NCBI RefSeq assembly: GCF_021233055.1
Contig: NZ_CP089539.1
Coordinates: 248,001 to 312,000 of the forward strand
Length of the DNA stretch: 64,000 bases
Direction of reading: 5' to 3'
Origin: Spirosoma oryzicola
GTDB lineage: Bacteria; Bacteroidota; Bacteroidia; Cytophagales; Spirosomataceae
A program made the translations under genes and the position numbers. The notes under the pieces are model-generated. The model worked only from the letters and a program-made list of their open reading frames with translations. It was not told where the DNA came from and did no database searches. Numbering within the stretch: position 1 is the stretch's first letter; every line of letters begins with the position of its first letter. Shown in pieces: positions 1 to 7,550 of this stretch.

Positions 1-1
1 G

Positions 2-88
2 GGCGATATTCGGGCTACCAACGGCGTGGTATACTCGATCAATCGGGTGTTGCAGCGAGTTGTCAACAAAGGACCCATTGTTCGTTAG
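2..88 (+). CDS. C-terminal end of a fasciclin-domain protein (partial)
   Basis: The window opens inside a gene that ends with TAG at 86-88. The 28 visible residues contain ATNGVVYSINRVL, which matches the last strand and H2 motif of a fasciclin (FAS1) domain, where an N-G-V-hydrophobic segment is followed by D/N-R-V-L. FAS1 proteins in Bacteroidota are usually secreted or lipid-anchored adhesion-type proteins. Everything upstream lies outside the window, so domain number and anchoring cannot be judged. Confidence 0.7.
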   Translation, partial: GDIRATNGVVYSINRVLQRVVNKGPIVR

Positions 89-224
89 CTACTTGATAAC
101 CTAGTCTTGCTTTTAGATCGAAAGCTATTCATTCAAACAGTACATCCCTTTTTGGGTCGGTAACTAGGCCCAACAACGATTTGACCACTGGCCGGTTTGA
201 CTCCTGAGCTTTATTCTTCTATCA

Positions 225-1556
225 ATGACTACCCACCTTCGCCAGTATTGGCAGCAACTGCGTGAATCCCTTTGGTTTGTACCCGGCTTACTGGTACTAG
301 CTTCCTTTGGAATGGCCTATGGTTTAGTAGAGTTTGATGCGCATACGAGCTGGCACGGCGAGAAGCAATTTCCACTGCTGTTTGGTTCGGGGGCTGAAGG
401 AGCCAGGGCAATGCTGGGTGCCATTGCGGGTTCTATGCTGACGGTGGCTACACTATCCTTTTCCCTAACCTTATCGACCATTTCGCAGGTCAGTAACCAG
501 TATTCTCCGCGCGTGTTGCGGAACTTCATGAGCGATAAGGTCAATCAGGTGGTGATGGGCTATTTTGTGGGTGTGTTCGCCTACTGTCTGATCGTGTTAG
601 GAACCATTCGCGGCACTGACGAAATCAAATTTGTACCCGCTACGGCCGTGTTAGTAGGCTTGTTCCTGGCACTAGGTGGCGTAGCGGCCCTAATCTTTTT
701 TATTCACCACATTGCCGAGTCGATCCAGACAGGTACAATTGTGCAGCATACATTTCACGAGACCCAAAAAGCTATTGCCCATTTTTTTCCAGATCAGTTT
801 GGCGAACCCATTGATGATCCTCAGCAGTCCGAAGCGGCTCTGCGTTACGTCGAAGAGCAGACGGGCTGGTATCCGGTTAAGGCTGGGCAGGTGGGTTATT
901 TGCAGTTGATCAATACCGACGGACTACTAAAATGGGCCACTCGGCATCGGGTGGTGCTCCGTATCGAAAAAGAAATGGGCGCTTTTATGAGCGAAGGCAC
1001 TGTACTTTTTTTAGTGCGTAGTGATATGGAGCGACCTAAAGCCGAAAAAGCGGACTGGCCAGATGATTTGTTGGACTACGTTAGCATTGGGCGGCATCGT
1101 AACATCGAACAGGATGTAGCGTTTGGTATTCAGCAGTTATTGGACATTTCGTTAAAAGCACTCTCCCCCGGTATCAATGACACGACCACGGCCATTATGG
1201 CGGTTGATTACCTGGGGGCTGTCTGCGAGCAACTGGCCCGTCGTGAGTTTCCCGCCCGACTGCGTTCCGATGGAAAGCATTTACGGGTGCTGGTGCGGAG
1301 GGCCGACTTTGCCGATTACATTCGACTGGCTTTCGATTTACCTCTTATAAATGCGAAGGATGACCATGCCGTATTGAGACGATTGCTGGTAGCGCTGGCG
1401 ACGGTCAATGAAGCCGTATGCTCGGCTGACCGTAAACCCGTTCTGCGTGAGCTGGCTGACCGGTTGGTCAAGTACGCTGACCAGATGCTAAAGACTGATT
1501 ACGAAAAACGTCAGGTACAAGAGTTGTACAACGATTTGATGAAAACCTGGTCCTAA
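225..1556 (+). CDS. DUF2254-family integral membrane protein
   Basis: A 443-residue protein with about four hydrophobic segments in its first 165 residues (around 17-35, 63-88, 105-127 and 138-162), followed by a long soluble C-terminal half. The order, length and the conserved stretch around LSFSLTLSTISQVSNQYSPR (residues about 77-96) fit the DUF2254 family, which has no established biochemical function. The soluble half contains LSPGINDTTTA, also typical of the family. The ATG at 225 lies about 135 bp after the fasciclin gene. No terminator of clear quality follows; a 7-bp stem at 1607-1624 is weak. Confidence 0.85.
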   Translation: MTTHLRQYWQQLRESLWFVPGLLVLASFGMAYGLVEFDAHTSWHGEKQFPLLFGSGAEGARAMLGAIAGSMLTVATLSFSLTLSTISQVSNQYSPRVLRNFMSDKVNQVVMGYFVGVFAYCLIVLGTIRGTDEIKFVPATAVLVGLFLALGGVAALIFFIHHIAESIQTGTIVQHTFHETQKAIAHFFPDQFGEPIDDPQQSEAALRYVEEQTGWYPVKAGQVGYLQLINTDGLLKWATRHRVVLRIEKEMGAFMSEGTVLFLVRSDMERPKAEKADWPDDLLDYVSIGRHRNIEQDVAFGIQQLLDISLKALSPGINDTTTAIMAVDYLGAVCEQLARREFPARLRSDGKHLRVLVRRADFADYIRLAFDLPLINAKDDHAVLRRLLVALATVNEAVCSADRKPVLRELADRLVKYADQMLKTDYEKRQVQELYNDLMKTWS

Positions 1557-1980
1557 ATCGGGTAACCACATCAACCTTAGCCTATTTCTCGATTGAACTA
1601 GATTTAGACTCTTTTTCAAGAGTCGCACGTTGTATAGTTTATCGTTAAAAAGAGCCTTCCTGAATTGACACGCGCAGAACTTGTTTTTCTAAAGCGCTGT
1701 CATACCCTTTCCGTTTTTACTGAAATACTCAATTTCCGGTAATTCTCGACCTCATGGGCTGGATGGTGTCGACGTAGTTATGTGCTACCCTAACGAATGT
1801 TTAGCCACTTAATCACTCTAACCAAATTCTAAGGTTTCGTTAAGCCTTATCTAAGTTGGTCGGTGTTTAATAATCCATAAGCCGTTCGACTAATAGCGAC
1901 TATGGCTTGACTAAATACTTGTGACAGGTGAGTGATTCGATGCCGGTCGATCGATAGCTGGTAAAATCACAGCCACAACT
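1557..1980. other. Intergenic region without a recognised gene
   Basis: This 424-bp gap separates the DUF2254 gene from the next membrane protein. I see no convincing coding remnant, RNA gene or strong hairpin in it, apart from the weak 7-bp inverted repeat near 1607-1624. It probably holds the promoter of the gene starting at 1981. Confidence 0.5.
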
Positions 1981-2553
1981 ATGACGTTTATGAATACGGA
2001 GCAACAGACAAAACATGAAACAAGAACAACCGGAAGCAGGTCTAGACAGCTGCTTATTCTTTACGGTGTAATAGCCCTGTTAGTACTCGGTGGAGGGTAT
2101 TTGCTTTACAAAAATGTACAAATGACCCGCCAGTTTGCACGCGAGCGTGACGACTTTCGGTCTGCTGTTCAAAACAATCAGGTGACAACAGACCGCCAGC
2201 AGCTTCTGTTCGGCATGAAAACGTTTGTTTGGGCTGTACGGAACGCGATGCTGCAAAACAAACCGGGCGAGATCAATGAGTATTTCAATACGCTGGTTAA
2301 AGACCGGGGTGTTCAGGAGGTGCTGCTGGTTGATCCGGCGGGAAAAGTAACAATCTCGACGAACAAGAAAAATCAGGGAATTGCATTCACCAGCCGCTTC
2401 CCAGGCTATCTGCTACAGCAGCAGGACGTGTATTTCAACAACAAAAAGCCGTATGAACTGTCGGCGCCAGTGACCAGTCCTGACAAACGCCTGGGAACAC
2501 TGGTCATGTTTTACAAACCCGCTACTCTACTGCCGAACTCCCCATCTAACTAA
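1981..2553 (+). CDS. Single-pass membrane protein with a periplasmic sensor-like domain
   Basis: The 190-residue product has a polar N-terminus, one transmembrane helix at about residues 23-43 and an extracytoplasmic part of about 145 residues. The segment VQEVLLVDPAGKVTISTNKK (about 111-130) and the later LSAPV and LGTLVMF strands resemble the core of periplasmic PAS/Cache-type sensor folds, where a D-x-x-G turn separates two strands. No kinase, cyclase or methyl-accepting part follows, so this would be a stand-alone sensor or accessory protein. The Cache-like assignment is by fold pattern only. An alternative start lies at 1990. Confidence 0.55.
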   Translation: MTFMNTEQQTKHETRTTGSRSRQLLILYGVIALLVLGGGYLLYKNVQMTRQFARERDDFRSAVQNNQVTTDRQQLLFGMKTFVWAVRNAMLQNKPGEINEYFNTLVKDRGVQEVLLVDPAGKVTISTNKKNQGIAFTSRFPGYLLQQQDVYFNNKKPYELSAPVTSPDKRLGTLVMFYKPATLLPNSPSN

Positions 2554-2753
2554 TAAGCTAACCGCTTGAGCGTAACGATATGCTTATTGGTTGGACTATT
2601 CTCCAACCGCCACGGGTCAATAAGCCACCCTACACCATCATCGAAACACTAACTTTCTGAAGTACCGTTCGCAATTTTATGAAGGACATAACCTCCGGCT
2701 TACCTTAGATCCATATGGGTGTGTTAGTGTTTCTGCTGTTTTGCTGCTGATGA

Positions 2754-2920
2754 ACGGACAAGATTATCAGCAAACTGGAAGCTGGTCTAAAAATTACATC
2801 CCTGGCTATCGGATTTGCCTTCGAGAGTATTTTAGAGAATTTTTCGCCAGTCTCATGATCTTGTGGCGTCGCCCCTTCAACGTTGGTAATCAAATTCGAG
2901 TGTCGGTTCAAGGTAAGTAA
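2754..2920 (+). pseudogene. Relic of an MscS-type mechanosensitive channel
   Basis: One frame reads IISKLEAGLKITSLAIGFAF and on to ESILENF, then runs into a stop. If one T is added to the T run at 2841-2844, the frame continues as FFASLMILWRRPFNVGNQIR and ends at TAA 2918-2920. This matches the MscS pore helix TM3 and the start of the beta domain (glycine/alanine-rich helix, then N-F, then RPF-x-V-G-x-x-I). Upstream stops at 2748-2753 and the early end show that only about 55 codons survive. It is a decayed fragment and does not encode a channel. Confidence 0.65.
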
Positions 2921-2979
2921 TACGTGCTCAACTCGGCCAAAAACTTATTAAATAAATGTATCACAAACACCTCAACGAG

Positions 2980-3381
2980 ATGAAAACAATTAATCGAATC
3001 GCAGCAGGACTATGCATTGCCTTCATGCTTAACGCCTGTACCCCCAAAATGAGTTTTGTAACGTCGACTGTCGTTCCAGCAGCCAACGGGGCCATAAAGG
3101 TAAAGAAAGATAAAAACAGCAATTATACCCTCGCGGTAGACGTACGCAATCTGGCCGAACCTAAAAATCTGACGCCATCGAAAGGAACATACTTGGTCTG
3201 GATGAAACAGAATGACAACTCAGTAAAAAAACTAGGTCAGCTGAGTCCGTCCGGCAAAGACCTCTCGGCAACCTTAAACGCGACGGCAGTAGTAAAACCC
3301 GAGGCCGTTTTTATTACCGCCGAAGACAACGCGGAGATCCTGTATCCAGCCGGTCAAACCATTCTTACGACCGAGAAATAA
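2980..3381 (+). CDS. Small lipoprotein
   Basis: From the ATG at 2980 the product has 133 residues and begins MKTINRIAAGLCIAFMLNAC, a signal peptide with a lipobox ending at Cys20. The mature part is beta-rich; GTYLVWMKQNDNSVKKLGQL resembles the repeat unit of the extracytoplasmic RskA-C-like fold, in which a strand of the G-x-Y-x-x-W type is followed by a polar turn. That resemblance is structural guesswork. An upstream in-frame ATG at 2956 would add eight polar residues ahead of the signal peptide and is less likely. No function can be assigned. Confidence 0.7.
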   Translation: MKTINRIAAGLCIAFMLNACTPKMSFVTSTVVPAANGAIKVKKDKNSNYTLAVDVRNLAEPKNLTPSKGTYLVWMKQNDNSVKKLGQLSPSGKDLSATLNATAVVKPEAVFITAEDNAEILYPAGQTILTTEK

Positions 3382-3704
3382 GGAGGCCGCCCAGCGCCCT
3401 GCAAGATCGATTCGCAGAAGCCCAAGCAGAGTTGGTCGTGAACTATAAGTTGACGGCCAATCCTGCATAATTAACTAATAATCTATTGCAAGAAAACGCA
3501 TGGTTGCCAGCCTTAAAATCTGCGTCTGGTCAAGCTAGCTGCCATTTCTTATTTGTAGTGAGCGTGTTACGCACTAGTCATTACAGACAATTGCAAATGC
3601 ACACCCAGCTGATTCAAAACGCGGGCTTACTCACGTATTCGTTTTAAAATCCATGCGGGCGTTTCCAGCGTTATCATCCAAAAGTGGATTTAAACGATTA
3701 CAAC

Positions 3705-4631
3705 ATGGCCTACGCCTTTGAACAAGAGCAATCGATCGTTCAGAACGTCAATCGCGTTCTTGAGGAAGAAATAACGAAAGCGCTGGACCTCTTGGAAAAG
3801 CCAGACCAAGTCACTCCGGAGACGATTCATACGATTCGAAAACGAATAAAAAAGATCAGAGCGCTTCTTCGGTTAGTTCGGCGTGAATTGAAAGAAAAAG
3901 ACTTTAAGCGGCAGAACAGCTTCTACCGATCGATCGGTCATCAGTTATCTCCGTTAAGGGATGCCACGGTTATGATTAAAACCTTAGAAAAACTCCGCCA
4001 GGCTCAGCCAGCGATTATGTCAACTCGGGTATTTAATGGCTTTCGTAGCACTTTGGTCAAGCAACAGGACCGGACAACCGGCGATTTTTTTGAAGATTCG
4101 ATTCAGATTACACAAGTGACCAACGCCTTTCGGCAGGCTTCTCAGCGGGTGGAGGGCTTTCCTAAACACCGTAACGGTTTTCGGATAATAGCCCCTAACC
4201 TTGAAGAAATTTACCGCAAAGCCCGTAAAGCGTTGCAACTAGCTGTTCGCCAGCCGAGTATTGACCATTTGCATGAATTACGAAAAGAAGTAAAAACGCT
4301 CTGGTATCACACCCGGCTGCTCCAGCCGATCTGGCCAAGTCTTTTCAAGGCGTATGAGCACGAGTTTGATCGTCTGGGAGAATTGCTAGGCGATGACCAT
4401 GACTTTGGAGTATTAGCGCAGTTGATAGAATCAGACCCGCTTTTGTTACCCGGTAAACCGAAGAAGGAAGCCGTACTAAAAGGGATTCAGGAGCAACGGT
4501 ATCAGTTGCAGGAGCAGATCTACTCCTTGGCCAACCGACTCCTGACCGAAAAGCCGAGTGCGTTTGTGCGAAGGTTCAAGTTGCACTGGAAGCTATGGCA
4601 TAAGGAAGCCAGTCAGAAAATTGGTAAGTAG
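3705..4631 (+). CDS. CHAD-domain protein
   Basis: The product is about 308 residues from the ATG at 3705; a GTG at 3684 would add seven residues. It is entirely helical and rich in histidine, arginine and lysine. HTIRKRIKKIRALLRLVRRE (about residues 43-62) and LHELRKEVKTLWYHTRLLQP in the second half are the two copies of the CHAD signature, H-x-x-R-K-x-x-K-x-x-R. CHAD domains bind inorganic polyphosphate, with some serving as granule-targeting modules. The gene is followed after 26 bp by a CYTH gene on the same strand, so the two are probably one operon. CHAD and CYTH are often fused; here they are separate. Confidence 0.9.
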   Translation: MAYAFEQEQSIVQNVNRVLEEEITKALDLLEKPDQVTPETIHTIRKRIKKIRALLRLVRRELKEKDFKRQNSFYRSIGHQLSPLRDATVMIKTLEKLRQAQPAIMSTRVFNGFRSTLVKQQDRTTGDFFEDSIQITQVTNAFRQASQRVEGFPKHRNGFRIIAPNLEEIYRKARKALQLAVRQPSIDHLHELRKEVKTLWYHTRLLQPIWPSLFKAYEHEFDRLGELLGDDHDFGVLAQLIESDPLLLPGKPKKEAVLKGIQEQRYQLQEQIYSLANRLLTEKPSAFVRRFKLHWKLWHKEASQKIGK

Positions 4632-4657
4632 TTTTTTAACGTAGTCAACCACAAATC

Positions 4658-5125
4658 ATGGGTGTTGAAATCGAACGAAAGTATCTGGTCAAAGGAGACG
4701 ACTGGAAAAAGCAGGGAACGGGTCAGCTGTATCAACAAGGTTATCTGAGTACGCATCCAGATCGGACTGTGCGCGTTCGTACAGTAGGGAATGAAGGCTA
4801 TCTGACGATTAAAGGGATAACAGCGGGTGCGAGTCGGTCAGAATACGAATACGGTATTCCTTATGCCGACGCCCAATCGATGCTTGATCAACTGTGTCAA
4901 CGTCCTCTTATTCAGAAGGTCCGCTACCGGATCACTTATGAAGGACTCGTTTGGGAAGTCGATGAGTTTCAAGGAGAAAATCAGGGTCTGGTGGTTGCCG
5001 AGGTCGAACTAACGGACGAACATCAGACAATAGCCCTGCCAGACTGGGTTGGGAAAGAAGTAACAGCCGAAGAAAAATATTACAACGCTAACTTGATCAA
5101 GCATCCCTATTCACAATGGGACTAA
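4658..5125 (+). CDS. CYTH-domain triphosphate tunnel metalloenzyme
   Basis: The 155-residue product begins MGVEIERKYLV, which carries the family hallmark E-x-E-x-K near the N-terminus. Further tunnel-lining elements are RTVRVRTVG, YLTIKG, EYEYGIP, KVRYRI, WEVDEF and VVAEVEL, in the order expected for a CYTH beta-barrel. CYTH enzymes hydrolyse inorganic tripolyphosphate or thiamine triphosphate, or make cyclic AMP in some classes. The short single-domain form is closest to bacterial tripolyphosphatases. Pairing with the upstream CHAD gene points to polyphosphate or tripolyphosphate handling. Confidence 0.92.
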   Translation: MGVEIERKYLVKGDDWKKQGTGQLYQQGYLSTHPDRTVRVRTVGNEGYLTIKGITAGASRSEYEYGIPYADAQSMLDQLCQRPLIQKVRYRITYEGLVWEVDEFQGENQGLVVAEVELTDEHQTIALPDWVGKEVTAEEKYYNANLIKHPYSQWD

Positions 5126-5130
5126 CCATT

Positions 5131-5322
5131 TTAGTGAGTACTAGGTGTTACGTGTTTTCCATTCACCAAGTTTAACGTGTATGGCTCGTTTACGTTGACG
5201 TATTCAACTGAGGCAATTTCTATAACCAGGTCATACTTTGGATCGGGGAAAGCCGTATTATCGTAAGCTCTCTCCGACTCTAGGTATGGATAAACGGGCA
5301 GAAGCGGCTGGTGGGTATAGGT
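5131..5322 (-). pseudogene. Unrecognised coding relic, C-terminal fragment
   Basis: On the minus strand an open stretch of 63 codons with a protein-like composition runs from 5322 to TAA at 5131-5133. It has no start codon and a TAA immediately upstream. Segments such as AYDNTAFPDPKYDLVIEIAS and VNEPYTLNLVNGKHV look like genuine beta-sheet protein. A run of eight T at 5331-5338 just upstream is a plausible frameshift point. I do not recognise the family. It lies on the same strand as the truncated phosphatase at 5427-5702, so this interval looks like a zone of gene decay. Confidence 0.35.
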
Positions 5323-5426
5323 TTAGGGAGTTTTTTTTATCTAACTGAACTAGTCGGAATGACTCTTAACTCGGCTCCGTATTTTTATTGGTTCAAGCTA
5401 ATCCTGCAACAAGACACTAAGCACGA

Positions 5427-5702
5427 TTATTGAAGAAATGTAGACCGTAGCGTCATTATTTTCTGCGGTGTCAACTCCATCTCCTGCGTGAGAAACTTGT
5501 CCATCGAACCATACGGCTTGTCAATGGTTTCAACGGTATTTTGCAGATAGGCCGGATTGGCACCTAGCATACTTTTGATGGTTTTCTCATCCATACCCTG
5601 TCTTTTCAAGGCTTCGATTACCTCCTTCCGATTTCCTTTCCAGTGATCTTTTGTAGCCGTATAATCGCTAAAAAAAAGTATTTCGCTTAAGTAAAAATAC
5701 AA
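5427..5702 (-). pseudogene. 5'-truncated tyrosine-protein phosphatase (PF13350 type)
   Basis: The 91 residues read from 5702 match only the C-terminal helical part of the bacterial tyrosine/serine phosphatases of the Y_phosphatase3 type: a D-Y-x-x-(T/S) segment, then ANPAYLQNTVETIDKPYGSM, then an L-T-P-x-x-x-x-x-L-R end. The catalytic loop H-C-x-x-G-K-D-R, which should lie about 100 residues earlier, is absent, and the first ten residues do not fit the family. The gene has therefore lost its 5' two thirds and should be inactive. Its intact 3' end suggests recent truncation. Confidence 0.65.
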
Positions 5703-5800
5703 TCTATAAATAGTGCAATGTTTTTTATACGATCAGAAAGCGCTACATTATGAATCTATTAAGAATGTGCTTTTGTCTACCTCGCCCCATAGCGTCGTAC

Positions 5801-5808
5801 TACCTTTG
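5801..5808 (+). promoter_or_regulatory. Candidate Bacteroidota -7 element for the sigma/FecR/SusCD locus
   Basis: TACCTTTG fits the Bacteroidota housekeeping consensus TAnnTTTG. It lies 29 bp before the GTG of the sigma-factor gene, a sensible distance for a transcription start near 5815. No clear TTTG stands at the expected -33 position, so this is tentative. Confidence 0.35.
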
Positions 5809-5836
5809 CGTACTATTCAATCATTTGTGTTGACAC

Positions 5837-6463
5837 GTGTATACAGGACCATTTAGCAAAGAGCAGGAAGCGGACTTCGTACAATGTCTTCAGCGAGGCA
5901 GCACGGAGGCTTTTGAGCAATTGTTCAATGGCTACAAACGCCCTGTTTTTTTCTTTATCCAGAAGTTTCTTAAGTCCGACGCAGAGGCCGAGGAGATCCT
6001 GCACGACGTATTTTTAACGGTCTGGCAACAGCGGCAACAACTCGACCCGTCTATTGGTATTGGTGGTTATCTGCATACGCTGGCCCGCAATCAGGTCCTT
6101 AATCAGATCAAGCAACGGGCTACTGCTCAAAAGCTGAACCAGGAATGGGGTCGGCGTACGGATGCGCACAGCCACACGGTCGAAGATCAGTACATCACCG
6201 TCGAATACGAACAGATGGCGCACAATGTCATTGCCCAGCTCCCACCCCGTCGGCAGGAAGTTTTTCAGCTGTGTACAGTGGAAGGTAAAAGCTACGATGA
6301 GGTGGGTCGGCAGCTTGGTATTTCCCGCGATGCAGTGAAAGACCATATGGTTCACGCACGCCGGTTTCTGAATCATTTTCTCCGTCGGTACGCTGATTTA
6401 ACGCTGCTGGGATTACCCGTCGGCGCAGCGCTGCTAAAATTTTTTCTAACCGAACTACCCTAA
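5837..6463 (+). CDS. ECF-type RNA polymerase sigma factor
   Basis: A 208-residue sigma-70 family factor of the Bacteroidota SusC/FecR-linked kind. Region 2 spans about residues 20-90, with FQQL-type core contacts around AFEQLFNGYKRPVFFFIQKF and the DAEEILHDVFLTVW helix. Region 4 spans about 135-190, with ELPP-type APLPPRRQEVF at its start and YDEVGRQLGISRDAVKDHM as the helix-turn-helix. The start is GTG at 5837. A hydrophobic C-terminal tail of about 20 residues follows region 4. The FecR gene begins 40 bp later, then SusC and SusD, so the factor very probably drives that uptake locus when the cognate substrate is sensed. Confidence 0.93.
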   Translation: MYTGPFSKEQEADFVQCLQRGSTEAFEQLFNGYKRPVFFFIQKFLKSDAEAEEILHDVFLTVWQQRQQLDPSIGIGGYLHTLARNQVLNQIKQRATAQKLNQEWGRRTDAHSHTVEDQYITVEYEQMAHNVIAQLPPRRQEVFQLCTVEGKSYDEVGRQLGISRDAVKDHMVHARRFLNHFLRRYADLTLLGLPVGAALLKFFLTELP

Positions 6464-6502
6464 TCCGTTCGGCAGCTGTATTGTAGGCAAATAGCCCTAC
6501 CA

Positions 6503-7516
6503 TTGGCCGATTCAAACGATAAAGAATTACTCCGGCGATACCTGGCCGATCAGTGCTCCGCTTCCGAACGGGAACAGCTCGAAGCTTGGCTAACCACGCC
6601 CGATGGGTTGGCGCTGATGCAGGAACTGATCGACGAAGAGTCACTCCCTGCCCCTACCGATCTACCAGCGGAAACAACATCGGAACGAGCGTTACAAAGC
6701 CGGGTTTGGGGCCGCTTGCAGGACGCTATCGATGCTGAACAGCGTCAATCGGCTCGAATCATCCCGTTCCGCCGGTACTGGTCTTACGCCGTTGCGGCTG
6801 CCTTAGCAGGGCTTGGTTTGTTCTGGTTCTGGCCAGCCACCCGCACTCCGACAGAGCCGGTCGCTTTTCGTCAGGTCGTTACGCCCGCCGGGCAGAAAGC
6901 GCGGGTCGAGCTACCCGACGGCACGGAAGTCTGGCTCAACGCGCAGAGTCGTTTGCGCTACGCCAGTACGTTTGGTCATACCGCTCAGCGTGTGGTCGAG
7001 CTGGAAGGCGAGGCTTTTTTCGACGTAGCCCACGACAAACAGCACCCGTTTATTGTCCGTAGCGGTACCCTGGCCACTCGTGTGCTGGGTACCCAGTTCA
7101 ACGTGCGGGCCTATGCCGATGATCCCGATGTAGAGGTCGCCGTGGTGAGCGGAAACGTTCGGGTGATGGACGACCAGCGCGATTCGGTCAATCTGCTGCC
7201 CAACCAAAAAAGCCATTACGACCGTCATACCCATACACTTGACCAACAAACGATTACCGATGCAACCGATTACCGGGCCTGGACAAACGACCGACTCATT
7301 CTCGACAATGTAACGATTGCCGAAGCCGTCCGCCTACTGAATCGCCGGTTTGCCGTTCAGATTCAGGTTCCTCAGGAAAAACTAAGACACTGCCAGATTA
7401 CTACCCGTTTTGAAAAGCCGTCACTGCCAGACGTACTAACCGTACTCTGTTCCTACCTCAACGCTACGTATCAGCAGCGAGGGTTCCGCATTACCATTAC
7501 CGGAAAAGGTTGCTAG
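6503..7516 (+). CDS. FecR-family anti-sigma factor
   Basis: The 337-residue product starts at a TTG and opens with a typical FecR N-terminal helix, LLRRYLADQCSASEREQLEAW, which binds the sigma factor in the cytoplasm. One transmembrane helix lies at about residues 92-112. The periplasmic FecR domain follows, with the hallmarks LPDGTEVWLNAQSRLRY, VVELEGEAFFDVAHD, FIVRSG, LGTQFNVRAY and VSGNVRV. The C-terminal part resembles an STN/DUF4974 domain that contacts the receptor. It should hold the upstream sigma factor inactive until the SusC protein signals through its STN domain. Confidence 0.93.
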   Translation: MADSNDKELLRRYLADQCSASEREQLEAWLTTPDGLALMQELIDEESLPAPTDLPAETTSERALQSRVWGRLQDAIDAEQRQSARIIPFRRYWSYAVAAALAGLGLFWFWPATRTPTEPVAFRQVVTPAGQKARVELPDGTEVWLNAQSRLRYASTFGHTAQRVVELEGEAFFDVAHDKQHPFIVRSGTLATRVLGTQFNVRAYADDPDVEVAVVSGNVRVMDDQRDSVNLLPNQKSHYDRHTHTLDQQTITDATDYRAWTNDRLILDNVTIAEAVRLLNRRFAVQIQVPQEKLRHCQITTRFEKPSLPDVLTVLCSYLNATYQQRGFRITITGKGC

Positions 7517-7550
7517 TTCTTTACAATCACTCACCCATTTGTTTCTCTTT

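Noticed and set aside
1607..1624. 7-bp inverted repeat after the DUF2254 gene as a terminator
   Set aside because: The stem is short, the loop is AT-only and no T tail follows.
3384..3470. Short open stretch ending ALQDRFAEAQAELVVNYKLT and on to TAA 3468-3470
   Set aside because: The composition looks protein-like but it is under 30 codons, in another frame than the lipoprotein before it, and matches no family I know.
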